NCBI RefSeq assembly: GCF_030407815.1
Contig: NZ_JASDCS010000009.1
Span: 1 to 64,000, forward strand
Source of the DNA: Psychrobacter sp. APC 3281
GTDB lineage: Bacteria > Pseudomonadota > Gammaproteobacteria > Pseudomonadales > Moraxellaceae
Direction: 5' to 3'
Length of the DNA stretch: 64,000 nucleotides
The position numbers were made by a program, and so were the translations under genes. This document shows, piece by piece, positions 36,624 through 45,350 of the stretch; position 1 is the stretch's first letter, and each line of letters begins with the position of its first letter. Below the pieces are notes generated by a model. That model had not been told where the DNA came from. It worked only from the letters and a program-made list of their open reading frames with translations, and made no database searches.

Positions 36624-38029
36624 TACGAAATCCCTATAACTGGTCCAATTGAATCTAACTCAATGTCTGAAGGCTTTTCTTCTTTTACATTTGGCAACCG
36701 TTGTTTAAGAAGTTCTGTCATGCGAGAAGTAGTTTTATCAATGGCTGCTTTTGGTAGATAATACTGAGTTAAATTTGTTATATCAGCTAGTTCGGGACCT
36801 ATTAGCAAACTAATTTGTGAGTGACGACCCCATTCATCATATAGCTTCATGATTCGGCCTAAAGGATCATTAAATGAAATAATAACGAGATGAGTGGATG
36901 GTATAGTTAACATATCTCTCATTACACGATTTATATGTTCGTCCCCAAAGCTATAACCATATGTCACTAATGTGCTATTCGGACGACAAACGGCTGATGC
37001 TAAATCACGAAATAGTTCAATATATGGATAATTTGCAGTTTCCTGATCTTTTGCTGCATTAGGAAAGACCATCATTTTATGCGCTGTTGTATCGGGATAC
37101 CCAGCTACATCAAGATACGGCGTTAAAGACGAGGCTCCAAACGGAAGCCCCACTCTTCTGATATCATCACCATATTGTAGCCAGTCAATAGAACCATGTA
37201 GCTTTGAAAATCTCACTACTCCTTCTAAATATCTCGGTTCACCACGTATTCCAGGCGGATTATAATGTAAATCTATATCTAATCTAGATGATCTAAATAT
37301 AGGAGATATATTGCCAATAAAACGATCGATTAAATGAATACCAGCAATTTCTGCTCCAGTCTCAATCAATCGGTCATAATTAGTGGTAAATATATTTAAA
37401 CGGTCGCGAACCCCAGTTCTACTCGCAAAACTCATTAAGAAAGTGACAAGAGTATTAAATGCTAATTCCCGATTTTTTTCACTAGACTTGGCTATATTTC
37501 GTTCGCTGGTTAATATTGCTTCAGCAAATTCTTTTAACCCAGACTCAAGCTCACTTCTTAACAATGAAGCTTCGGGTTTGTTAAGTATTTCTAAACCTCT
37601 AAGTAACTCATTAGCCACACGTAACTGGTCTTCAATATTACCTTCTCTACGCCCAGCAGCTTTAGATGACTCACTAGCCGTTTCATCAATTTCTTTACCA
37701 TGCGTATTTAAATCTAATTTAACCATTCCTGCCGCAGGTTCATCAGCTGCAATATAGTGAATAGCATGAGTAATACCTGCACCTGCAAGCAATGAAAGAT
37801 GTTCAGATTGAAATAAAGCAGTAAGCCAAGGTTCTATACGAGATCTTAGGTCTCGATGACTAAAGCTTTCAGAGCCGTTTAACCAAGCAGGGTTTGAATT
37901 TGGGTCAGACGTGAACTTCATTTCTTTATTATTTTTAATATCGGGATCATCTTCCGTAATACTAGTTACTCCAAAAAACGTAGGTTCATGATCATCTCTT
38001 ACTTTAATTATATTTGGGTAATTAGACAT
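36623..38029 (-). CDS. SIR2-domain NADase of a SIR2-HerA pair
   Basis: A 468-residue protein with a SIR2 fold: the NAD-binding motif LAGAGIT (81-87), TTNYDRL near 215, and the catalytic-histidine motif KLHGSIDW near 275. The usual serine after GAG-x is threonine here. Such SIR2 effectors hydrolyse NAD during phage infection. Its stop overlaps the HerA start by one base, so the two are made in a set ratio. A strong AAAAAGGA RBS precedes it. Confidence 0.88.
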   Translation of the reverse strand: MSNYPNIIKVRDDHEPTFFGVTSITEDDPDIKNNKEMKFTSDPNSNPAWLNGSESFSHRDLRSRIEPWLTALFQSEHLSLLAGAGITHAIHYIAADEPAAGMVKLDLNTHGKEIDETASESSKAAGRREGNIEDQLRVANELLRGLEILNKPEASLLRSELESGLKEFAEAILTSERNIAKSSEKNRELAFNTLVTFLMSFASRTGVRDRLNIFTTNYDRLIETGAEIAGIHLIDRFIGNISPIFRSSRLDIDLHYNPPGIRGEPRYLEGVVRFSKLHGSIDWLQYGDDIRRVGLPFGASSLTPYLDVAGYPDTTAHKMMVFPNAAKDQETANYPYIELFRDLASAVCRPNSTLVTYGYSFGDEHINRVMRDMLTIPSTHLVIISFNDPLGRIMKLYDEWGRHSQISLLIGPELADITNLTQYYLPKAAIDKTTSRMTELLKQRLPNVKEEKPSDIELDSIGPVIGIS

Positions 38030-38144
38030 AAAAATCCTTTTTGCTTAAATTGGTAACACTGAAGATATGAAATCACATAATATCTAATGCCATTATCCAT
38101 AAAGAGCGATTCAAGCTACAATATCCTTAAATGCTATTGTTATG

Positions 38145-41105
38145 CTATGAAGACCTATCATTCTCTAACGCCTTATTAACAATATCTTTTACCAGGTCAT
38201 CTTGAAACTGGGTACTAAAACTCACACTAAGCCCGTCTGCTTCCATCTGATTAAACAACTTCTCAGCATGCTTTATCTTACGGCTTTCCTCTGCTCTCAG
38301 ATTATCAGATGAGCTGGTATCTTTAGTCTCAATAATTAAATTTAGCGTTTGACCTTTATCAGTCTCAACAACATAAGCAAAGTCAGGTGAGTAAGTGCCG
38401 CCCCCAGCTATTGGTATTCTGATTGAATTTCGGGGAATCTTACTAAATACCGTCACATGCTTTATTTCCTCTTTTATATTCTGCTTTTCTAAAGGCGAAT
38501 CATAGAAGACATCTTCGAAAAGATAAGCATCATCGGGCTTACCATTATCATAATGAATACCTAGCTGACCTGATTTTAACTCGAGTAAAGGTGAGCCAGT
38601 TGAATCTGTATAGCTGGTAGGATGAACTTGATTAGATATGATGTTATAGCCTATTTCAAACTTCTGCATAGCATTTTGGAACAAATAGAGTTTTATCCCG
38701 TCAGTAAACTTACGGATAGTTTGGATGTTCAAGTAGTCATTAATATCTAGACCCTGTTCACCTTTGTCTTTTAGATGTCTGAGAGTAACGAACGCTTTAT
38801 GTAAGGTGGGCAGTTTTATATACGTCTTTTCAGATAACTGACGTAAGAAACTGCCGTAACTCATTGTGCTGATTTTTGCGAAGTCTTCCTCATCGTCATA
38901 TATACTCTGATAACCAGCTTGGTTATTGTAGATATGAAGCTTCGATACCTTTGTTACGAGTCCAGTCTTACTGAAGTTATTAGCGGTAATTTCTTGCTTG
39001 AGATAGTCCATAAGTAGCTTTTCATAAAAATTACCCTCATCTTCAAACTGATATTCTAAAATAGCGCGCTGGTTAATCAGCTCCCATAGCTCCTTAAGTT
39101 CTTCATACTTACCGAGTCTAACTTTGGTTTTAGATTTAGTGTCCTCTTTAGACTTATTCTCAATTTTGCCTTTTTTAAGTGCTTTACCAAAGGCATCAGG
39201 ATAGAGGTCTTTAAGGGCTTGATAACCACCCTCCAAGAATTTCTCATCATCATCAATTAAATTTTGGTCATAAAGTTGATTACTGAGCTCTCTTTTACTC
39301 ACTTCATAATGATTTTTGATTTGCTCAACTAACTCATTGCTTAGCTCCTCTGGCACTACTTCTGAAGCAGAGGTCTGATTAATCTCTCGGGTCAGCTCCT
39401 CTACAAAATCCTTTTCCGTAAAGTCGACATAATAGTTTAAGCGAAAATCATCAGTCTTCTCTCTCGCCATGTGTTCATTGACAGGGAGACGTAGCCCTCG
39501 ACCAACTTCCTGTAATTTAGAGGTCGTACTACCACTTGAACGGAGCTTACAAATTTGAAAGACGTTTGGATTATCCCACCCTTCGCGTAGTGTCCATTTA
39601 GAGAAAATAAAGCGTCTTGGATTATCCAGTGACAATAAACTTTCTTTGTCATGCAAAATTTCGTTAATCTCAGCTTCAATTTTCTCGTCGTTACCCGTGT
39701 TATCTTTTGAAAAATAGCCTCCATGGGTTAGACTGATGTCTTCAATAGTACGCTGTAAATACTGTTTATAAAATGGATCTGTTTCTTTGGTAAGAGAGGA
39801 CTTAGCTATTGCCAGTACCCAAGTCTCAAATTGTGTTTTTAAACTGCCAGCGAGCTCATTACCGTCTCTATAACCCTCAATATCATCAATAAAGAACAAA
39901 GTTAATGGTTTAATACGAGGACTACGAGTAAGCAGCTCCCGCTCCAGTTTAAAGTGCTCTTTGATAGCCTTTTGAATCATACTGTCTTGAAGCGACTCAT
40001 GATAAGAGTAAGGATTAATACTCTCGTCCTTTTTAAGCTCAATACCGTTACTAAGAACCAAAGTAGTTTTGTTTAGTTTTTCGATATTTAAACTATGTAT
40101 CGCTGAATGGATACTTGAAAGTGAGTCATTATTGCCAAGTATATGGCGAGTCTTGGTACCATTCTCGCTAAGCTCAAACTCAGCTTCTTTACCATCTAAT
40201 GACTTTAAAGTGAGTTTAGCGTTGTCATTACCTGATAAGGTTTCAACATAGGCGGTAACTCCTTTGACTAGGTCTTGGTTAAAGGCATCAACAGCAGTTA
40301 GATGGTAAATGAGGTTTTTATATTCATTATTGAAAGTTGCACCATAGCGTAGCGTGAACTGTGCTTCTAAGTTTGATATGCTTTTCCACGTTTTACCCGT
40401 CTGTGGAAATTTATGTGGTTCGTCTATGATAACGACAGGGTTAATACCTGCTAAAGCATCGATTGCTCTATCATACTTCTCTCCAAGCAGTGCTCGATCA
40501 AACCTTTCTTCTTGAATAGTAGGCGAATTAATCATGCCTTGATTAATCACCAAAACGTGAATTTTGCTCTTATCACCGTGACTGGCATTCACAAACTGAG
40601 TCACAGACTCTGGCATATAGGATCTTTTGCCTTTCTTACTTTTTTTGCTTTCAACCACGTAAGTGACAATTTGCTTATCATGATATTCACCTTGAAAATC
40701 ATGACGAAAGTGCTCACGCAAAGCATCACTCTTTAGGAAGTTTACCGTACCAGCTTTAATAGAAAGAGTAGGCACGACGACGATAAACTTAAACAGCTCA
40801 TAGATTTTGTTAAGCTCATACATGGTTTTGGTATAGGTATAAGTCTTACCTGTCCCTGTCTCCATTGAGATATCAAACACAAGGTCATCACTGTGCTTGT
40901 CTGTGCCAAATATACCGTTCTCTTGTTGAGTTTGCTTGATATCACTAGCTAGTACGCTAGCGTTAAAGCTAATCTTAGGATTGATATACTGGCTGATGAT
41001 ATAGTCACTGGAAGGATGAAATTCTACGTTCAAAAATGACTTTATTAACGCAGTAATCGCCTTTTCTTGGTGAGGTAGATTTGGTTCAAAGTTAAAGCCT
41101 GCCAT
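38145..41105 (-). CDS. res: Type III restriction endonuclease, Res subunit
   Basis: A protein of about 986 residues with an SF2 ATPase core: Walker A METGTGKT, DEAD-like box VIIDEPH, and motif VI LQEVGRGLRLP. A C-terminal PD-ExK nuclease has PDFAYV followed by LIIETKDT. Res needs Mod to recognise DNA and cuts after two head-to-head unmodified sites interact. The start is ATG 41105 after GAGAGTG; an in-frame GTG at 41111 is less likely. It lies 47 bp downstream of mod. Confidence 0.93.
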   Translation of the reverse strand: MAGFNFEPNLPHQEKAITALIKSFLNVEFHPSSDYIISQYINPKISFNASVLASDIKQTQQENGIFGTDKHSDDLVFDISMETGTGKTYTYTKTMYELNKIYELFKFIVVVPTLSIKAGTVNFLKSDALREHFRHDFQGEYHDKQIVTYVVESKKSKKGKRSYMPESVTQFVNASHGDKSKIHVLVINQGMINSPTIQEERFDRALLGEKYDRAIDALAGINPVVIIDEPHKFPQTGKTWKSISNLEAQFTLRYGATFNNEYKNLIYHLTAVDAFNQDLVKGVTAYVETLSGNDNAKLTLKSLDGKEAEFELSENGTKTRHILGNNDSLSSIHSAIHSLNIEKLNKTTLVLSNGIELKKDESINPYSYHESLQDSMIQKAIKEHFKLERELLTRSPRIKPLTLFFIDDIEGYRDGNELAGSLKTQFETWVLAIAKSSLTKETDPFYKQYLQRTIEDISLTHGGYFSKDNTGNDEKIEAEINEILHDKESLLSLDNPRRFIFSKWTLREGWDNPNVFQICKLRSSGSTTSKLQEVGRGLRLPVNEHMAREKTDDFRLNYYVDFTEKDFVEELTREINQTSASEVVPEELSNELVEQIKNHYEVSKRELSNQLYDQNLIDDDEKFLEGGYQALKDLYPDAFGKALKKGKIENKSKEDTKSKTKVRLGKYEELKELWELINQRAILEYQFEDEGNFYEKLLMDYLKQEITANNFSKTGLVTKVSKLHIYNNQAGYQSIYDDEEDFAKISTMSYGSFLRQLSEKTYIKLPTLHKAFVTLRHLKDKGEQGLDINDYLNIQTIRKFTDGIKLYLFQNAMQKFEIGYNIISNQVHPTSYTDSTGSPLLELKSGQLGIHYDNGKPDDAYLFEDVFYDSPLEKQNIKEEIKHVTVFSKIPRNSIRIPIAGGGTYSPDFAYVVETDKGQTLNLIIETKDTSSSDNLRAEESRKIKHAEKLFNQMEADGLSVSFSTQFQDDLVKDIVNKALENDRSS

Positions 41106-41152
41106 GGTCACTCTCGTCTATGAAGTTGAAAAAGAAAATAGCTATCAAAAAT

Positions 41153-43126
41153 TTAGTATCTAACAATAATATTGATAGTGATTTTCTTTTTGTTTTGATA
41201 GCTTCTGATGGCTTCGTTTAACTCCATTTGCATGGCGGTATCGAAGTTGTAGCCGTTAACTATGATTCTATCTGGCGCAAAATCTTTATCTTCATCTAAC
41301 TTGTCTAACAAGCACTTCAAGTTTTGAGTGCCAAAGTCAGAGGCGATTAGATATAGGTTCTTATTCACCAGCTCAGCGTTATAGCCCTGCAAGTCTATAT
41401 CTTCAATTTGCTGTGTTAGATGGTTATTGTCATATAACATCCATGTCGTCAGCAGTGCTTGGTACTGTTCATCACTGAGCACCATGTCGTCAAATAGGCT
41501 CTCATTACTAACTTCAAAGTCATCATCTATCTTGGGACGGAAATCATTAGTGGTTTCAAATATTTTGAAGCCTAAATCCAAAAAATTGTTAGATATTTCT
41601 TCTTTAAAGATCTTAGCAGTTCTACTTAACCGTTCTTTAGTTATATCAAAGATACTTAGATATCCAGCTTTGTATGCTTCTGATTTTTGCTTTGATTTTT
41701 CATCTATTTGAACAAGAATAAACTTTAAGTTAGATGACTCTTTCGCATTCAAGTGCCAAATTGAGTGAGCAGTTGTCCCTGAACCAGCAAAGAAATCTAA
41801 AACTATATCTTCATTCGTAACTCCAAAAGCTTTCATTAATTCAGCTAGAAGTAGCTCATCTTTAGGGTTAGTAAATACTTTCCCGCCCATCAATCTACTT
41901 AGCCTCTTCGAAGAAGCACGACTATCTGTAAATCTCAAGCTAGTTAAACTTTGATTTTCTGTTTCTTTCAGGTAAGTCTTATTGTTCGGTACTTTCGTGT
42001 GATCTTCCCCAAAATGGATTCTGTCTTGCTCTATAAGCTCTAGCATTTTTGATTCAGGACAAAACCAACCTCTTGATGGCTGCTTGCAAGGTTGTTGAGT
42101 AGTAGGGTGCATTACATCATATACGTATTGACCATCATTAGGACCAGATATATCAGAGGCAAAGTAAACTCCTCTATTGTCCATCCAGTTATAGTGTTTA
42201 CTCGAAAAAACTGGGCTGGACTGTGGAAATCCTTTATACCAAGCTAACGCTTCTTTATGAATCTGGTTCCAATTATCGCCATATTGTTTATGGAATTTAT
42301 CAAAGGCTTTATAAATTTCATCTAAACCACCTTTTTTTTCAGTCCAGTCTCCTTCATTTGTGCCTTTACTTTTTGTAAAAATAAGAATGTACTCGTGCTG
42401 GAAAGATATATATTTTTGATCATTCTTTGATGTGTTCTTCCAGACGATCTCTCCGCAATAATTGCTCTCACCAAAAATTTCATTCATCACTGTTCTAAGA
42501 GTGAAAAACTCGTTTTCATCTATTGATATAGCAATCACACCATCTTCTTGAAGAAGTTCTCTAGCAATATACAACCTAGGATACATAAAGGTTAACCAAG
42601 CACTGTGACTATTCGAACCCTTAGCATTAAAGCTTAAAATACGCTCCGCCTCAGCCTTATCAATACCAGCTAAGCGACTTAAATCATCCACTGAAAATTT
42701 AAAGCTATCTTGGTACACAAACCCATCTGATCCCGTATTGTAAGGAGGATCAATATATATCATTTTAATTTTTTCACGGTAGCCATTGACCAAATGCTTC
42801 AATACTTCAAGATTATCGCCTTTAATCAGTACATTACCGCTATCACTGTTCTCTGAGCTCTCGTTATGGGCTGTATCAGGCTTTAGTAGCTTTTGTGGCG
42901 GTAAGTTGGTTAACAGCCTAGCATAGGCTTTACCAAGCCAATTTAAGCTATATGATTCCTTGACCATATCTACTTCGTTGGCTTTTACGACCTCCATCAT
43001 CTTTTCAGGCTGAAAGTGACCATCCTTGTCAAAACATTGAGGAAAATGCTTTTTCAAAATAGCAATTTGTTTGCTATTTGCCGTTTCAGTTTCATCAAAG
43101 AGGGTTTCGGTAGACAGGTTGGTCAT
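41153..43126 (-). CDS. mod: Type III DNA methyltransferase, Mod subunit
   Basis: About 657 residues, a beta-class adenine methyltransferase. The catalytic motif DPPY is at 126-129 and the later SAM-binding motif is LDFFAGSGTTAHS. The long middle region (about 230-400) holds the target recognition domain, which sets specificity; the recognised sequence cannot be told. The start is ATG 43126 with AGGAAG upstream; the frame runs on to 43159. It forms an operon with res. No simple repeat tract suggesting phase variation is seen. Confidence 0.93.
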   Translation of the reverse strand: MTNLSTETLFDETETANSKQIAILKKHFPQCFDKDGHFQPEKMMEVVKANEVDMVKESYSLNWLGKAYARLLTNLPPQKLLKPDTAHNESSENSDSGNVLIKGDNLEVLKHLVNGYREKIKMIYIDPPYNTGSDGFVYQDSFKFSVDDLSRLAGIDKAEAERILSFNAKGSNSHSAWLTFMYPRLYIARELLQEDGVIAISIDENEFFTLRTVMNEIFGESNYCGEIVWKNTSKNDQKYISFQHEYILIFTKSKGTNEGDWTEKKGGLDEIYKAFDKFHKQYGDNWNQIHKEALAWYKGFPQSSPVFSSKHYNWMDNRGVYFASDISGPNDGQYVYDVMHPTTQQPCKQPSRGWFCPESKMLELIEQDRIHFGEDHTKVPNNKTYLKETENQSLTSLRFTDSRASSKRLSRLMGGKVFTNPKDELLLAELMKAFGVTNEDIVLDFFAGSGTTAHSIWHLNAKESSNLKFILVQIDEKSKQKSEAYKAGYLSIFDITKERLSRTAKIFKEEISNNFLDLGFKIFETTNDFRPKIDDDFEVSNESLFDDMVLSDEQYQALLTTWMLYDNNHLTQQIEDIDLQGYNAELVNKNLYLIASDFGTQNLKCLLDKLDEDKDFAPDRIIVNGYNFDTAMQMELNEAIRSYQNKKKITINIIVRY

Positions 43127-43224
43127 GATACTTCCTAAGGTGTAAGGTAAAAGGAGCACTTATAAAACTGCTTTGGCATTATGACAAAGTCATTCTATCC
43201 AAACAATGAGCCAAATATTTCAAA

Positions 43225-43239
43225 CGACACATATTGTCG
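43225..43239. promoter_or_regulatory. 15-bp palindrome upstream of mod
   Basis: CGACA-CATAT-TGTCG is an imperfect 15-bp palindrome with exact 5-bp arms, 99 bp before the mod start. On the minus strand it matches the site upstream of the SMC operon (32780-32794) at 12 of 15 positions. It also lies 90 bp before the divergent small gene at 43329, so it could act on both sides. Confidence 0.4.
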
Positions 43240-43328
43240 CATATGCTCGGCTAATGTGAATTGTTAATCAGCTAACCTGCTATTATAACTTTATAAAATT
43301 CGATAGTCATGAAATAGGAGTAGATAAG

Positions 43329-43631
43329 ATGTTTGAGATAAAAGGGCTGGATCAACTGAACAAGACATTAAGTGAGTTGGGCAAAGTGACCGATGAGCTT
43401 GAAGGTGAATTAGGAACCATACAGTTCGATGCTGAAAGTGCTGAAAGCATTGAGTTAGCTATCGTTGAAATGGAAAATATGATTGATAAAAAGTTCGAAA
43501 ATTACGCTTCAAATCCTGTGGCTATCGACATGGCTAACGGTATAAAGGCAGCCTATAGGCAGATGATTGTAGATAAAGCAAGTGAAGCAAGAATACAGGC
43601 TGATAGTGAGGGGAATGAAAATGGCCGTTGA
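43329..43631 (+). CDS. Small acidic protein paired with a TIR protein
   Basis: A 100-residue acidic helical protein. Its N-terminus (FEIKGLDQLNKTLSELGK) is loosely like the opening of phage tail-completion proteins of the HK97 gp10 type; that likeness is by eye and weak. AGGAGTAG precedes the ATG. Its end overlaps the start of the TIR gene by 11 bp, so the two are coupled and probably act together, perhaps as sensor or inhibitor with effector. The function is unknown. Confidence 0.75.
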   Translation: MFEIKGLDQLNKTLSELGKVTDELEGELGTIQFDAESAESIELAIVEMENMIDKKFENYASNPVAIDMANGIKAAYRQMIVDKASEARIQADSEGNENGR

Positions 43632-44550
43632 TCTATTCAAAAAAATTGATAATACCGTGTTAGATCTCCAAGCCTCACAAAGCCAAACCTATGAAGGGTT
43701 GCTTGAAAATCTAGCTCAGTTGTTAAGCCATGAAGACTTACAGCCTTTCAATGAAACACTTACTCAAAATATTGATTTAGAACAATTTCTAGAGGCGAGC
43801 TATGCCACTCAGCAAGGGATGTTTGGCACTAGCAAACTACAGTGGACTGGTAGTGATGAACAAGACCTGGGACTAAAGTATGCATTAGTTCAAAAACTAG
43901 GTAATGATACAAGTTATGCGTCAAATTTTGCATACGAGTTTTTTAGTAGCCGCGATAATAAAATAATCTCTTGTATTCATAATTTAGTTAGAGGATTAAT
44001 CATTCCATTTGTGCGCGACTACAAAGAATATGTTGCTTCAAATAGCAAAATTGAGCCTGAGCTTAAGACATATGATGCTAACGCTGTAGCTCAATCTAAT
44101 AGAAAAGTATTTGTCGTTCATGGGCATGACGATCATGCAAAAGAAATGATGGCACGTTTTCTAGAAAAAAATGATTTTGAAGCTATTGTTCTTCATGAAC
44201 AGGCAAGTGGTAATAAGACGATTATTGAAAAAATTGAGCATTATTCTGATGTAGGGTTTGCAATTATATTACTGACTCCAGATGATGTAGGTAAATCGAA
44301 AAATGCAGATAATTACCACCCTCGGGCCCGTCAAAATGTGATTTTAGAGTTGGGTTATTTCATGGGCAAACTCGGTCGGAACAAGGTATGTGCATTTAAA
44401 TCAGGTGATTTAGAAATTCCAACAGATTTTAGCGGTGTTATTTGGAACCAGTTAGATAATGCTGGCGCTTGGAAACATATACTATCGAAAGAGCTGAGTG
44501 AAGCAGGCTATGATCTAGATAGTAACAAGTTTATAAAGTCTTTAGGGTAA
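43621..44550 (+). CDS. TIR-like nucleotide-binding domain protein
   Basis: About 309 residues. A helical N-terminal region (1-150) has no known motif. The C-terminal half is the TIR-like nucleotide-binding domain (Pfam PF10137 type) starting at RKVFVVHGHDDHAKE. It includes FLEKNDFEAIVLHEQ, IILLTPDD and RQNVILELGYFMG, in which the glutamate is the likely NADase residue. The start is ATG 43621, seven bases after GAGGGG; an upstream ATG at 43615 is too close to it. Such domains serve as NAD-degrading effectors in CBASS- and Pycsar-type systems, but no cyclase gene is nearby. Confidence 0.85.
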   Translation: MAVDLFKKIDNTVLDLQASQSQTYEGLLENLAQLLSHEDLQPFNETLTQNIDLEQFLEASYATQQGMFGTSKLQWTGSDEQDLGLKYALVQKLGNDTSYASNFAYEFFSSRDNKIISCIHNLVRGLIIPFVRDYKEYVASNSKIEPELKTYDANAVAQSNRKVFVVHGHDDHAKEMMARFLEKNDFEAIVLHEQASGNKTIIEKIEHYSDVGFAIILLTPDDVGKSKNADNYHPRARQNVILELGYFMGKLGRNKVCAFKSGDLEIPTDFSGVIWNQLDNAGAWKHILSKELSEAGYDLDSNKFIKSLG

Positions 44551-44686
44551 GTCATTCACATCAAAAATAAGCCGTCTAGATCCATTTTCTGGCACGGGTA
44601 GCTTAAACAGTTTGCTACAGCTGAATACCGAAGGCTATTGAAGTCTTCTCAGTTGTCATTGATACTCATTAACGGAGAGTCACGTA

Positions 44687-45307
44687 GTGAAAAGTACAGG
44701 TCACCATATAGCATACGAAGCATCTCTATCAATTTCTGATGGTTATACAGGATTACAGAGTAGAGATGAGTATAACGCTGCTATTATGCATATCTTTGAT
44801 TTGATAAAAGCTTCATATACCTTATTAATGACTGACAGTGCAGCACCTTCGCTATTTTTATCTATTACTGTATTCGAAGAAATTGCTAAAGTTCACGCTG
44901 GGCACATGCGCTCAAGAGGAGGGCTAGAAACGAAGCAAAGAGTAAAGCGATCGAAAGACCCTCTCTTTAATCATGGCAAAAAGCATAGGATCTCTATCGA
45001 CCCTTTATTTTTATCTTCTGAACGCTTATATAACAGTATTGGTAAAGAGAGAGTTGAAGAGATAATAATGAACTATGAAACAGGGAAATACTCAGCTCTT
45101 AGAGAAAAGTCGTTGTATTTTAGTCGAACTAATGAAGGTTTGCATATACCCTCTAAATTCATAAGCATTAATTTATCAGCTGAACACCTACTGATAGCTA
45201 TTGAGCTATTTGGTGAATTATTTTGGGGTATGACGGCTGTTGCTTCTATAGCAAGTGATGAAACTGATGAGATTTTTTTAAGAGTGACAAAAATACTCAT
45301 TCAATGA
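44687..45307 (+). CDS. AbiV-like abortive infection protein
   Basis: A 206-residue, mostly helical protein resembling the AbiV/HEPN-like family. It has a helix with LFLSITVFEEIAK (the conserved paired glutamates followed by IAK), then HGKKH. AbiV in Lactococcus blocks phage translation. The start appears to be GTG 44687 after GGAGAG. It lies 136 bp after the TIR gene in the same direction and ends 43 bp from the convergent tnsE. Whether it belongs to the TIR system or acts alone is unclear. Confidence 0.68.
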   Translation: MKSTGHHIAYEASLSISDGYTGLQSRDEYNAAIMHIFDLIKASYTLLMTDSAAPSLFLSITVFEEIAKVHAGHMRSRGGLETKQRVKRSKDPLFNHGKKHRISIDPLFLSSERLYNSIGKERVEEIIMNYETGKYSALREKSLYFSRTNEGLHIPSKFISINLSAEHLLIAIELFGELFWGMTAVASIASDETDEIFLRVTKILIQ

Positions 45308-45350
45308 AAATTATATAATTATGCTCGTTTTTTATACTAAGCATCCGCAA

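Noticed and set aside
43621..44550. Thoeris or Pycsar system
   Set aside because: No ThsA-like SIR2-SLOG protein or nucleotide cyclase lies nearby. The SIR2 gene in the element is paired with HerA instead.
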